From: UBA5109 sp964606735
Lineage (GTDB): Bacteria > Pseudomonadota > Gammaproteobacteria > Pseudomonadales > Pseudohongiellaceae
Length of the DNA: 57,710 nt
Assembly: GCA_964606735.1 (NCBI GenBank)
Contig: CAZSHI010000013.1
Location: 1 to 57,710, forward strand
Direction: 5' to 3'
Shown here: one piece after another, positions 34,596 through 43,325 of the stretch
Numbering within the stretch: the stretch's first letter is position 1
Layout of the letters: each line of letters opens with the position of its first letter
Made by a program: the position numbers and the translations under genes
Notes under the pieces: generated by a model
What the model was told of the DNA's origin: nothing
Database searches by the model: none
The model's input: the letters and a program-made list of their open reading frames with translations, nothing else

Positions 34596-35542
34596 GCCTG
34601 TTTTTTGGCATTGTGCTGGCTCTGCTGCTTCTCGCACTGTTTTGTGGACTCATGCTGGCTTATGTTGCACAAAAGTTCCCACAGGAGAATAAGCCGCTGA
34701 TAGAGCAGATCAATGCACTACTGCCACAGACCCAGTGCGCTCAATGTGGCTACCCTGGTTGTCGCCCCTATGCCGAAGCCATTGCCCAGGGTGACGCCAT
34801 CAACAAGTGTCCCCCTGGCGGCGAGCAGACCATTTCGCTTCTGGCCAATCTGCTCGACCAGGAAAAAGTTGCGCTGGACAGCAACTATGGCCAGCAAGGT
34901 CCAGTCAAAAAAGCAGTGATCCGCGAACAGGACTGTATCGGTTGTACCTTTTGTATCCAGGCCTGCCCGGTTGATGCCATTGTTGGAGCGGCACAGCAGA
35001 TGCACACGGTGATCGCCGATGAATGCACCGGCTGCGAACTCTGTCTGCCTCCCTGTCCGGTAGACTGCATTGACCTGATTGCCCTGCCTGAACCCGAGTT
35101 GCCCTTGCCTACTAAAAGTTTAAGTGAACAGGCCTGCATCCGATGCGGACTCTGTGTGGATGCCTGTCCAGTGGATTTGCTGCCGCAACAGCTTTACTGG
35201 TTTATTCAGGGGCAAGCCTACGATAAAGCTGCTGCACACCGCCTTGAGGACTGTATCGAATGTGGACTCTGCCATGCCGTTTGCCCCAGTCACATTCCGC
35301 TGGTTCAGTATTATCAACTTGGCAAAGTTGTTCTGCAGCAGCAAGAAGATCAACACCAATTAGCCCGGCATGCACAAGGACGCTTCCAGCAACATGAAAA
35401 CCGTTTGGCGAGGCAAAGCGCAGAGCAAGAGCGTCAACGACAGGCACGTTCCCAACTGGCTGCCAGTGCAGCCTCGCAAAGCGAGCTGATCCAGGCAGCA
35501 CTTTCACGTGCCCGGGCACGCCAGCAAGGTAAGCAGCAGTGA
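34592..35542 (+). CDS. rsxB: Chimeric RsxB-RsxC' iron-sulfur subunit (RsxC N-terminal domain missing)
   Basis: Residues 1 to about 165 are a full RsxB: a membrane anchor (FFGIVLALLLLALFCGLMLAYVA), the Cys49-52-57-73 cluster site, and two 4Fe-4S motifs (C115-C125, CIGCTFCIQACP; C145-C155, CTGCELCLPPCP). From about residue 168 the sequence changes to the C-terminal part of RsxC: ELPLP, CIRCGLCVDACPVDLLPQQL with C182-C192, CIECGLCHAVCPSHIPLVQY with C221-C231, then a charged Gln/Ala/Arg-rich tail to residue 316. Normal RsxB has about 190 residues. The roughly 370-residue NADH/FMN-binding front of RsxC is absent, and no separate rsxC follows; rsxD overlaps the stop by four bases (GTGA). The frame is open with no sign of frameshift. 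Confidence 0.93.
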   Translation: MSLFFGIVLALLLLALFCGLMLAYVAQKFPQENKPLIEQINALLPQTQCAQCGYPGCRPYAEAIAQGDAINKCPPGGEQTISLLANLLDQEKVALDSNYGQQGPVKKAVIREQDCIGCTFCIQACPVDAIVGAAQQMHTVIADECTGCELCLPPCPVDCIDLIALPEPELPLPTKSLSEQACIRCGLCVDACPVDLLPQQLYWFIQGQAYDKAAAHRLEDCIECGLCHAVCPSHIPLVQYYQLGKVVLQQQEDQHQLARHAQGRFQQHENRLARQSAEQERQRQARSQLAASAASQSELIQAALSRARARQQGKQQ

Positions 35543-36564
35543 GCCCGGTCAGACGCGTCAAATTGCCAAAGAACCACCAGTCATTGTCTACCTCACAGTT
35601 GATGCTGCAGGTCATCCTGGCCTGCCTGCCCGGGATACTGGCGCTGACTGTCTTTTTTGGCTGGGGCACCCTGATCAACATTCTCTGGCTGTGCCTGTGG
35701 GCACTCGCCTTTGAAGCCCTGATGCTGAGTCTTCGACAAAAACAGCCGAGTTTTTACCTGAAAGATTTCAGCGCGCTGCTTACTGCCGTATTGCTGGGCA
35801 TCTGCCTGCCGCCAAGTGTTCCCTGGTGGCTCGGTATTATCAGCATATTTTTTGCCATAGTTGTTGCCAAACACCTCTATGGTGGCTTGGGACAAAACAT
35901 CTTCAACCCGGCCATGGTCGGGTATGTTGTGGCACTGATTGCCTTCCCCCTCGAAATGAGCACCTGGTTTGTGCCGCGCAGCGCCATGAACATTCCTCCC
36001 GATTTTTTAAGTTCACTGTCTTTTATATTTACCGGTGCAGACCCGGGCATCGACGCCTATACCGGCGCCACCACCATGGATATATTCCGTAATGAGCGCG
36101 CCGGCCTGACCCTGGCAGAATTCTGGCAACAGAATGCAGAGCCCGGTTTCATTGCCGGTCTCGGCTGGGACTGGGTCAATCTGGGCTTTCTGCTTGGTGG
36201 CATCTGGCTGCTTTATAAACGCATCATCAGCTGGCATATCCCTGTATCTGTTCTGCTCAGCATCACTATTATGTCGCTGTTTTTTTATGATAGCGGCAGT
36301 TCATTAAGTGCCGGGTCTCCCTTTTTTCATCTATTCAGCGCCGGCACCATGCTGGGAGCATTTTTTATTGCCACAGATCCAGTCACGGCGGCTACCACCC
36401 CAAAAGGCCGACTCTTTTATGGTGCCCTTATTGGCAGCACGGCCTTTATTATCCGGGTCTGGGGGGCTTACCCTGAAGGCATCGCCTTCGCCGTTCTGCT
36501 GGGCAATTTTGCCGCACCTTTTATTGATCACTACACTGCGAGCAAGAGGCCGTATGAACAATAG
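35539..36564 (+). CDS. rsxD: Rsx/Rnf complex subunit D
   Basis: Membrane subunit carrying covalent FMN. About nine or ten hydrophobic segments are seen, with GGLGQNIFNPAMVGY typical of the RnfD/NqrB family and the flavinylation motif TGAT at 175-178 (within DAYTGATTMD). The end, ATTPKGRLFYGALIGSTAFIIRVWGAYPEG, is also characteristic. The start is GTG inside the stop codon region of the chimera. Length 341 residues. Overlaps rsxG by 11 bases. Confidence 0.96.
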   Translation: MSPVRRVKLPKNHQSLSTSQLMLQVILACLPGILALTVFFGWGTLINILWLCLWALAFEALMLSLRQKQPSFYLKDFSALLTAVLLGICLPPSVPWWLGIISIFFAIVVAKHLYGGLGQNIFNPAMVGYVVALIAFPLEMSTWFVPRSAMNIPPDFLSSLSFIFTGADPGIDAYTGATTMDIFRNERAGLTLAEFWQQNAEPGFIAGLGWDWVNLGFLLGGIWLLYKRIISWHIPVSVLLSITIMSLFFYDSGSSLSAGSPFFHLFSAGTMLGAFFIATDPVTAATTPKGRLFYGALIGSTAFIIRVWGAYPEGIAFAVLLGNFAAPFIDHYTASKRPYEQ

Positions 36565-37201
36565 TCTTCTACGCTCACTTTTCATGCATAGCAGCAGCCT
36601 GCTATTGATTGCTTTGCTGGTGGCATTGATACTGGGCGCAGTGTTTGAGCTGAGTGCACCCCGTATCGCAAACCAGCAGGAGGAAGCCTTGCGGGCCAGC
36701 CTATTGGAAATATTTCCAGCTGAGGGATCTGGCCCTGGACTTTCTTTTGAGCCTACCATCACACTGTCGCCTGAAAGTTCAGCCTTTGCGGATATTGAAC
36801 TGCTCGCTCTGAGAGAAAATACGCTGGCTTACCGGGTAATTGCAGATGGCCGCGCCATCGGTATTATTCTCCCGGCAATTGCCCGAGATGCTTACAATGG
36901 TGATATTGATTTGCTGGTAGGCATCAGGATCAATGGAGCGATCAGTGGCGTGCACGTCTTGCAGCACAGGGAAACACCCGGCCTGGGTGATAAAATTGAG
37001 CTGAGGATATCAGACTGGATTTTGGCTTTCGAGGGTCGCTCACTGACCAGCACTACCCCTGCAGCCTGGACCGTGCAGAAAGCTGGCGGCGACTTTGACC
37101 AGTTTACCGGTGCTACCATCACACCCAGAGCAGTTATCCAGAAAGTCAGGGATGCTCTGTTGTTCTTTCAGCAAAATGAAGGTGACTTACTGAATTTATG
37201 A
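36554..37201 (+). CDS. rsxG: Rsx/Rnf complex subunit G
   Basis: Single-pass membrane protein with a periplasmic FMN-binding domain. The N-terminal helix (SSSLLLIALLVALILGAVFELS) is followed by the domain with VLQHRETPGLGDKIE and the flavin-attachment motif TGAT at 185-188, Thr188 expected to hold FMN. Length 215 residues. The start is the ATG at 36554, 11 bases before the end of rsxD; the longer frame from 36308 only extends out of frame into rsxD and is rejected. Overlaps rsxE by four bases. Confidence 0.95.
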   Translation: MNNSLLRSLFMHSSSLLLIALLVALILGAVFELSAPRIANQQEEALRASLLEIFPAEGSGPGLSFEPTITLSPESSAFADIELLALRENTLAYRVIADGRAIGIILPAIARDAYNGDIDLLVGIRINGAISGVHVLQHRETPGLGDKIELRISDWILAFEGRSLTSTTPAAWTVQKAGGDFDQFTGATITPRAVIQKVRDALLFFQQNEGDLLNL

Positions 37202-37881
37202 GCACTGCAACCAACACTCTCATCAGGCAGGGACTCTGGTCGAATAATCCAGCGCTGGTACAGCTGCTGGGCCTGTGCCCCTTGCTGGCTGTCAGTACCT
37301 CCGTAGTAAATGCCCTCGGACTTGGCCTGGCTACCATCCTGGTCTTGGCAGCTTCAAACCTGTTTGTCTCCTTGATTCGACAACGAGTAAGCACGACCAT
37401 CCGATTGCCTGCTTTTGTGCTCATCATTGCCGGTTTTGTCAGCTGTGCAGAATTATTACTGCAGGCCTTTGCCTACCCCTTGTACCTGAGGATCGGCATT
37501 TTCATTCCACTGATAGTCACCAACTGTACGGTCCTCGGCAGAGCAGTCTCTTTTGCCGCGAGAAACCCGGCACTGCCCTCCCTCATTGATGGCGTGATGA
37601 TGGGACTGGGTTTTTCCGCCGTGCTAGTGCTGATGGGATTCATACGGGAATTGCTGGCCAGTGGCACTGTCTTTGCCAATATGGAACTCCTGCTGCCTTT
37701 CGCTGCAAACTGGGAACTCCAGATACTGCCAAATTACCCAGGATTCTTGCTGGCTATTCTTCCGCCGGGTGCTTTTATACTCATGGGCTTTATACTTGCC
37801 CTGAGAAAATGGCTGGACCTTAAATTCACAGGTGCACAAGATCTGCGCGCACTTGCACAGTCCATCAGCAACCATGAATAA
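37198..37881 (+). CDS. rsxE: Rsx/Rnf complex subunit E
   Basis: Six-helix membrane partner of RsxA. LIRQGLWSNNPALVQLLGLCPLLAVS and IVTNCTVLGRAVSFA give the two cysteine motifs of the membrane iron-sulfur site, and PPGAFILMGFILALRKW closes the protein. Length 227 residues matches. Overlaps rsxG by four bases and nth by eight, so the whole rsx set and nth appear to be one transcript, the order also known from E. coli. Confidence 0.97.
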   Translation: MSTATNTLIRQGLWSNNPALVQLLGLCPLLAVSTSVVNALGLGLATILVLAASNLFVSLIRQRVSTTIRLPAFVLIIAGFVSCAELLLQAFAYPLYLRIGIFIPLIVTNCTVLGRAVSFAARNPALPSLIDGVMMGLGFSAVLVLMGFIRELLASGTVFANMELLLPFAANWELQILPNYPGFLLAILPPGAFILMGFILALRKWLDLKFTGAQDLRALAQSISNHE

Positions 37882-38509
37882 AAGTAAACGTAGCGAAATT
37901 TTCAGACGCCTGAAACAGGATAACCCGCACCCGACCACGGAGCTGAAATTCAGTACTCCCTTTGAATTGCTGGTGGCCGTCACGCTCTCGGCGCAGTCAA
38001 CTGACGTCGGGGTTAACAAGGCCACGGCATTACTGTTTCCGGTGGCCAATACCCCGGAAAAGATCTATGCCCTGGGCCTACAGGGTCTGAAAAAATATAT
38101 CAAAACCATCGGCCTTTATAACAACAAGGCCAAGAACATTATCGCTGCCTGTAAAATTCTCATCGAAAAACATGGTTCGCAGGTGCCGGATACGCGCGAA
38201 GAACTCGAAGCCTTGCCCGGCGTTGGCAGGAAAACCGCCAATGTGATTTTAAATACTGCTTTTCGTCAACCCACCATGGCGGTAGATACACATATCTTCC
38301 GGGTTTCAAATCGAACAGGACTGGCCCCCGGTAAAAATGTCATTGAAGTAGAAAAGAAACTGCTCAAATTTGTCCCTGAGGAATATTTGCTCGACGCCCA
38401 TCACTGGCTAATCCTGCACGGACGTTATATCTGCGTCGCCAGAAAACCCCGCTGTGCTGCCTGTATCATCGAAGATTTATGCGAATTCAAGCAAAAAGTT
38501 TATGAATGA
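37874..38509 (+). CDS. nth: Endonuclease III
   Basis: Bifunctional DNA glycosylase/AP lyase that removes oxidised pyrimidines. The helix-hairpin-helix LPGVGRKTANVILN holds the active-site lysine region, AVDTHIFRVSNR contains the catalytic aspartate, and the C-terminal cluster loop CVARKPRCAACIIEDLC shows the C-X6-C-X2-C-X5-C spacing. From the ATG at 37874 (MNKSKRSEIF) the length is 211 residues. An upstream start at 37832 lies inside rsxE and is unlikely. Overlaps the antiporter gene by eight bases. Confidence 0.97.
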   Translation: MNKSKRSEIFRRLKQDNPHPTTELKFSTPFELLVAVTLSAQSTDVGVNKATALLFPVANTPEKIYALGLQGLKKYIKTIGLYNNKAKNIIAACKILIEKHGSQVPDTREELEALPGVGRKTANVILNTAFRQPTMAVDTHIFRVSNRTGLAPGKNVIEVEKKLLKFVPEEYLLDAHHWLILHGRYICVARKPRCAACIIEDLCEFKQKVYE

Positions 38510-39668
38510 AACCACACAAATAATCCTGGCTCTGGGCAGTATTTTCTTGCTGGGTATGGGGGCCGATTTTCTTGGCAAGCGTACGTTTTTGCCGCGCATT
38601 ACTGTCTTGCTGCTGTTTGGCATTCTGATTGGAGATGAAATCTTCCAGCTAATCCCAGCTTCTCTTAGCTCTCAGTTTGAACTGGTAGCCAATATCACCC
38701 TGATCATGATTGGGTTTTTGCTGGGCGGGCAATTGACCAAATCCCTGATATTGCAGGCTGCCAAGCCCATCCTGTGGATTTCAGTCTCTGCGGCTGTCGG
38801 TGCAGTTATGCTGGTCTCCGGTGGGCTCTATGCACTGGGTGCTCCGGTTGCCATTGCCATCCTGCTGGCCTGTATCAGTGCTGCCACTGCCCCGGAAGTG
38901 ACGGTTGATCTGGTCCTGGAAAGTAAGATTGATAGCAGCTTTTCCAAAAAACTGATGGCCATTGTCGCCCTTGATGATGCCTGGGGACTGATCATTTTCA
39001 GTCTTGGCCTGAGCGCTGCTGCAATTTTTACGGTCAGCACCAGCAGCGAGAGCCGCCTGTTTCACTTGTTGTGGGAAATTGGCGGTGCACTGGTACTGGG
39101 GTTTGTGCTTGGCTATCCGGCTGCCTACCTGAGTGGCCGTTTGCGTCCCGGCAGACCCATGTTTGCCGAGGCATTGGGGCTGGTTTTATTCTGCGGGGGG
39201 CTGGCTTTATGGCTGGATGTCTCTTTCATTATTGCCGCCATGGTCATGGGCGCAGTATTACGAAATTTTGCCCGGCATCATGAATATGCCTTCCATGAAA
39301 TCGAGGATGTCGAGTGGCCTTTCATGATCATTTTTTTCATTCTGGCGGGTGCCAGTCTGGAATTTGATCGTATCAATGGAGTGATATTACTCGGCTCAGC
39401 CTATATCGTCCTGCGAATAGCCGGCAAAATTGCCGGTGCGTATCTGGGCGCCCTGCTGAGTCATAGTGACAGGGCAAGCCGTAACTGGATGGGAATAGCT
39501 CTATTACCACAGGCTGGAGTTGCCATCGGTATGGCACTGGTTGCCGCCAATCAGTTTCCCCAGTACCGTGACACGATAATTCCCATCGTCATTTTTTCCA
39601 CCATCTTTTTTGAAATTGTCGGCCCAGTCTTTACTCGGCTTGCCATGACAAGAGCAGAAAAGCCCTAG
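38502..39668 (+). CDS. CPA2-family cation:proton antiporter
   Basis: Membrane protein with roughly eleven hydrophobic segments and the Na+/H+ exchanger fold. Family features are an N-terminal GMGADFLGKRTFLPRITVLLLFGILIGD, a central CISAATAPEVTVDLVLES (the ATAP unwound-helix region) followed by MAIVALDDAWGLIIF, where the two acidic residues form the ion site. It resembles KefB/GerN-type exchangers without a C-terminal TrkA domain. Length 388 residues. It overlaps nth by eight bases and so is likely cotranscribed with it. The ion is not predictable. Confidence 0.88.
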   Translation: MNETTQIILALGSIFLLGMGADFLGKRTFLPRITVLLLFGILIGDEIFQLIPASLSSQFELVANITLIMIGFLLGGQLTKSLILQAAKPILWISVSAAVGAVMLVSGGLYALGAPVAIAILLACISAATAPEVTVDLVLESKIDSSFSKKLMAIVALDDAWGLIIFSLGLSAAAIFTVSTSSESRLFHLLWEIGGALVLGFVLGYPAAYLSGRLRPGRPMFAEALGLVLFCGGLALWLDVSFIIAAMVMGAVLRNFARHHEYAFHEIEDVEWPFMIIFFILAGASLEFDRINGVILLGSAYIVLRIAGKIAGAYLGALLSHSDRASRNWMGIALLPQAGVAIGMALVAANQFPQYRDTIIPIVIFSTIFFEIVGPVFTRLAMTRAEKP

Positions 39669-39688
39669 AAAGTCCTTGCAGAGGATGA

Positions 39689-40276
39689 CTAGTTGTTGGA
39701 ATCCTGTTCACTGGCAACGTAACCCTTGAGACTCTGGGTTTTTTTACCGGGAAAACAGCGCACGTATTTCTGAAAAAAGATGCTGTTGGGAATTCTGATT
39801 ACACTCTCCGGTTCCCCATCGGCATTCAGCGTGAGCAGCGTAGTAAACATCATGTTGATACTGTCCACTTTGCCGCGGATGCAAAACTCATTACTGGGTT
39901 CCTGAACTTCAATGTTATCCCCGATTCTGAAGGGCGGAAAAATGATCATCAGGATTGAACAGAGGATATTGCTGAGCACGCTCCAGACGGCAACAAATCC
40001 GAGTGCCACCAGCGCAACTATGCCTGTTACGGAAGCCCACAGCGCTGCTACTGACAAACCAAAATAACCCAAGGCCAAGAGCACGACCGATATGCCGATC
40101 AACCAGTTGGTAAGGCGTAAAAAAACATTTCTTATTTTCTGGTCGAAGAATCCCTCTTCACTCAGGCTGACCAGTGCACGCCGAATGAGAAAACGCAGAA
40201 TAAGCGCCACCACCACTGTGATGATGGTATACAAGGCAGGTGATAACTGGATGGCCAGTGTTTGTTCAATACCCAT
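39689..40276 (-). CDS. Small MscS-family mechanosensitive channel
   Basis: Three hydrophobic segments followed by the MscS pore helix and beta domain: VALVALGFVAVWSVLSNILCSILMIIFPPFRIGDNIEV is the pore and start of the cytoplasmic domain, then INMMFTTLLTLNADGEPESVIRIPNSIFFQ. At 195 residues it is shorter than E. coli MscS (286) because the C-terminal alpha-beta domain is nearly absent. It lies nine bases after argG on the same strand and so may share its transcript. It is convergent with the antiporter. Confidence 0.87.
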   Translation of the reverse strand: MGIEQTLAIQLSPALYTIITVVVALILRFLIRRALVSLSEEGFFDQKIRNVFLRLTNWLIGISVVLLALGYFGLSVAALWASVTGIVALVALGFVAVWSVLSNILCSILMIIFPPFRIGDNIEVQEPSNEFCIRGKVDSINMMFTTLLTLNADGEPESVIRIPNSIFFQKYVRCFPGKKTQSLKGYVASEQDSNN

Positions 40277-40285
40277 GCTGCTTTG

Positions 40286-41497
40286 TTATTTCCTGCGCTT
40301 TAGCGCGGCCGTTCTGAGCCGCAATGCATTCAGTTTGATAAACCCGGCCGCATCACCCTGATGGTAGGCTCCCGCATCATCTTCAAAGGTGGCCATGTTT
40401 TCGTCAAACAATGAATCATCGGATTCACGGCCCACAACAATCACATTACCTTTGTACAGCTTCAGACGCACCTTGCCGTTAACTGTTTGCTGTGTGTAAT
40501 CGATCAGCGCCTGCAGCGCTTCACGCTCCGGTGACCACCAGTAGCCGTTATAGATCAAAGAGGCATAGCGTGGCATTAATTCGTCCTTCAGGTGAGCAAC
40601 TTCTCTGTCCAGTGTGATGGACTCCATGGCGCGGTGAGCCTTCAGCAGGATAGTGCCTCCAGGTGTTTCATAACAGCCACGCGCTTTCATGCCGACATAA
40701 CGGTTTTCAACAATATCAACTCGTCCAACACCATTGTCGCCACCCAGCCTATTCAAGCTGGCCAAGATTTCTGCCGCGGGCAGACGTTCTCCATTGAGGG
40801 CAACTGCATCACCCTTCTGGAATTCAATATCAACATAACTTGCTTCTGCCGGCGCATTTTCCGGTGATACTGACCACAACCACATGTCTTCTTCGGGCTC
40901 GGCGGCAGGATCTTCAAGGATGCCTCCTTCATAGGAAATATGCAGTAAATTGGCATCCATGGAATAGGGTGATTTTTTACCCTTGTCATGATCGACAGCA
41001 ATGCTGTGCTTGGCGCAGTAGGCCATGAGTTTTTCCCGTGAATTCAGGTCCCATTCGCGCCAGGGTGCAATGATCTTGATAGCAGGAGACAACGCATAGG
41101 CCCCCAACTCAAAGCGCACCTGGTCATTTCCCTTGCCCGTCGCACCGTGAGCAATAGCATCGGCACCTGTGCGTTCTGCGACTGCAACCAGCTGTTTGGC
41201 GATAAGCGGTCTGGCAATGGAGGTCCCCAGCAGATACTCACCTTCATAGATGGTATTGGCGCGAAACATGGGGAACACGAAATCCCGTACAAATTCCTCG
41301 CGGATATCCTCAATAAAGATTTCTTTCACACCCAGAGCTTCGGCCTTGGCACGGGCAGGTTCGACTTCCTTGCCCTGACCCAGATCAGCCGTGTAGGTAA
41401 CCACTTCACACTGGTAGTTATCCTGCAGCCATTTCACGATGACGGAAGTATCCAGGCCACCCGAATAAGCCAATACCACTTTTTTGATGTCAGCCAT
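40286..41497 (-). CDS. argG: Argininosuccinate synthase
   Basis: Joins citrulline and aspartate using ATP in arginine synthesis. The ATP-pyrophosphatase motif AYSGGLDTS is at residues 10-18, and GATGKGNDQVRFELGAYAL and APWREWDL are characteristic. The start at 41497 (MADIKKVVLAYSGG) has a strong AAGGAG site seven bases upstream; an in-frame start at 41605 is unlikely. Length 403 residues. Divergent from pyrC, with 162 bases between them. argD and argF lie about 10 kb away in this window. Confidence 0.98.
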   Translation of the reverse strand: MADIKKVVLAYSGGLDTSVIVKWLQDNYQCEVVTYTADLGQGKEVEPARAKAEALGVKEIFIEDIREEFVRDFVFPMFRANTIYEGEYLLGTSIARPLIAKQLVAVAERTGADAIAHGATGKGNDQVRFELGAYALSPAIKIIAPWREWDLNSREKLMAYCAKHSIAVDHDKGKKSPYSMDANLLHISYEGGILEDPAAEPEEDMWLWSVSPENAPAEASYVDIEFQKGDAVALNGERLPAAEILASLNRLGGDNGVGRVDIVENRYVGMKARGCYETPGGTILLKAHRAMESITLDREVAHLKDELMPRYASLIYNGYWWSPEREALQALIDYTQQTVNGKVRLKLYKGNVIVVGRESDDSLFDENMATFEDDAGAYHQGDAAGFIKLNALRLRTAALKRRK

Positions 41498-41531
41498 GAA
41501 AGCTCCTTCAAGCTGTTTGAAAAGGGGCGCT

Positions 41532-41627
41532 ATTGTACCTTCGCCACTGCGTAAAATGAAACTGTGCAGAAACAAAACTGTGGAATTACGCCACAGCAAA
41601 TCCATCTCTCAAAGAAGCTGGTATACT
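41532..41627. promoter_or_regulatory. Divergent argG/pyrC promoter region
   Basis: For argG the minus strand has TACAAT at 41532-41537 (five of six), with a weak -35. For pyrC the plus strand has an extended -10, TGGTATACT at 41619-41627, giving a leader of about 27 bases. A six-pair hairpin CTGTGG/CCACAG at 41577-41595 lies between. No clear ArgR box is seen. Confidence 0.55.
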
Positions 41628-41659
41628 GCCCATCGACTTGCTTGAATGAATACTCGACT

Positions 41660-42697
41660 ATGCAGGAACTGACCATAACTCGACCGGATGACTGGCATGT
41701 ACATTTGCGTGACGGCAAGAGCCTGCTTCACACGGTAGCCCATCAAGCGCGCTATTTCGGACGTAGTATTGTCATGCCCAATTTGCTGCCGCCGGTGAGC
41801 AGCACCAAGCTCGCTCTGGATTACCTTGAACGTATCCGTACTCATATACCCGCTGCTTCAGCCTTTACCCCCCTGATGACGCTTTACCTGACTGACAATA
41901 CCAGTCCTGAGGAACTGCGTCGTGCCAAAGACAGTGGCCAGGTATTCGGCATTAAACTTTACCCGGCTGGTGCCACCACCAATTCTGATTCAGGAGTGAC
42001 CAGCATAGATAAGGTATATCCCTGTCTGGAGCAGATGATTGAGCTTGATCTGCCCTTGCTGATTCACGGCGAGATCACCCGCGCTTCTGTCGATATTTTC
42101 GACCGGGAAAGCCTGTTTATCGACGAGGTTCTACAGGATTTAACCCAGCGTTACCCCCAGCTGAAAATAGTCCTGGAACATATCAGCACCCGGCAGGCTG
42201 CCCAGTTCGTAGCGGAATCTTCCGACAATATCGCTGCGACCATTACGCCACAGCACCTCCTGTATAACCGCAATCACATGCTGGTGGGCGGTATCCGTCC
42301 GCATTATTACTGCCTGCCCATCCTCAAGCGCAATGAACATCAACAGGCCCTGCTGGAACTGGTCGCCAGTGGCAGCAAAAAAGTTTTTCTGGGTACGGAC
42401 TCGGCTCCACACGCCACTCACAGCAAGGAAAATACCTGTGGTTGTGCCGGCTGTTTCAGTGCACATGCTGCGCTTGAACTGTATGCAGAAGTTTTTGAGA
42501 CGCTTAATGCGCTGGATAAACTGGAGGCATTTGCTTCCTTTAACGGCCCGGACTTTTACGGATTGCCCCGCAACACCGACAGTATCACCCTGAAAAAAAT
42601 TCCCTGGGATATTCCTGCCCAATATGATTTTGGTGAACAGAAAGTGACACCGCTCCGTGCTGGAGAAGCATTGCAATGGACTGTTGTGAGTGAGTGA
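41660..42697 (+). CDS. pyrC: Dihydroorotase
   Basis: Cyclises carbamoyl aspartate to dihydroorotate in pyrimidine synthesis. Zinc ligands His13 and His15 (DDWHVHLRDG), the carboxylated lysine motif GIKLYPAGATTNSDSG, histidines in LLIHGEI and VLEHIST, and the aspartate in GTDSAPH are all present. Class II, E. coli type; 345 residues from the ATG at 41660. A longer frame starts at 41564 but overlaps the promoter. Overlaps rnt by eight bases. Confidence 0.98.
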   Translation: MQELTITRPDDWHVHLRDGKSLLHTVAHQARYFGRSIVMPNLLPPVSSTKLALDYLERIRTHIPAASAFTPLMTLYLTDNTSPEELRRAKDSGQVFGIKLYPAGATTNSDSGVTSIDKVYPCLEQMIELDLPLLIHGEITRASVDIFDRESLFIDEVLQDLTQRYPQLKIVLEHISTRQAAQFVAESSDNIAATITPQHLLYNRNHMLVGGIRPHYYCLPILKRNEHQQALLELVASGSKKVFLGTDSAPHATHSKENTCGCAGCFSAHAALELYAEVFETLNALDKLEAFASFNGPDFYGLPRNTDSITLKKIPWDIPAQYDFGEQKVTPLRAGEALQWTVVSE

Positions 42698-43325
42698 GTC
42701 TAAAAAGCAGCCCATAGAAACACCCCTCTCAAGACGCTTTCGAGGCTTTTTGCCTATAGTGCTGGATCTGGAAACAGCCGGTTTCAATGCGCAGTCTGAT
42801 GCCATCTTGGAAGTCTCTGCGGTCATTCTTGGCATGGACAAGGAAGAAAACCTGATAACGGAAAAAACCCATGCCTATCATGTCCAGCCTTTTGAGGGGG
42901 CCAATCTGGACGAAGCTTCCCTGAAATTTACTGGCATAGACCCTTTTCATCCCTTGCGGATCGCTCAAAACGAAAAAGAAGTTTTCAGTGACATGTTTCG
43001 ACAAATCCGCCAAAAAATGAAACAGGAATCTTGTAAGCGCGCCATCCTGGTCGCGCATAACGCCCACTTCGATCATGGCTTTATCCGGGCAGCGTCGGAG
43101 CGACACAAGCTAAAACGAAACCCTTTCCACCCCTTCTCCAATCTGGACACAGTTTCGCTCTCGGCTTTATGCTTTGGCCAAACGGTACTTTCGCGTGCCT
43201 GCGAAGCAGCTGGAATCGATTTTGATGACGAGCAAGCGCATTCTGCGCGCTATGATGCTGAAAAAACAGCTGAACTGTTTTGCCACATCGTTAATCACTG
43301 GAAACGACTGGGGGGCTGGACCTGA
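42690..43325 (+). CDS. rnt: Ribonuclease T
   Basis: DEDDh 3'-5' exonuclease that matures tRNA and other stable RNA ends. The exonuclease motifs are LDLETAGF with Asp26 and Glu28, HNAHFDHGF, and HSARYDAEKTAELF with the general-base histidine. The start is GTG at 42690, inside the end of pyrC. Length 211 residues. The stop overlaps the next start by one base (TGATG). The pyrC-rnt pair is also found in Pseudomonas. Confidence 0.96.
   Translation: MSESKKQPIETPLSRRFRGFLPIVLDLETAGFNAQSDAILEVSAVILGMDKEENLITEKTHAYHVQPFEGANLDEASLKFTGIDPFHPLRIAQNEKEVFSDMFRQIRQKMKQESCKRAILVAHNAHFDHGFIRAASERHKLKRNPFHPFSNLDTVSLSALCFGQTVLSRACEAAGIDFDDEQAHSARYDAEKTAELFCHIVNHWKRLGGWT

Noticed and set aside
36308..36553. Upstream extension of rsxG
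   Set aside because: It lies inside rsxD in another frame; the homologous start is the ATG at 36554.
42140..42841. Minus-strand frame of 233 codons
   Set aside because: It is antisense to the 3' part of pyrC and the start of rnt, both secure genes; the protein has no known pattern.
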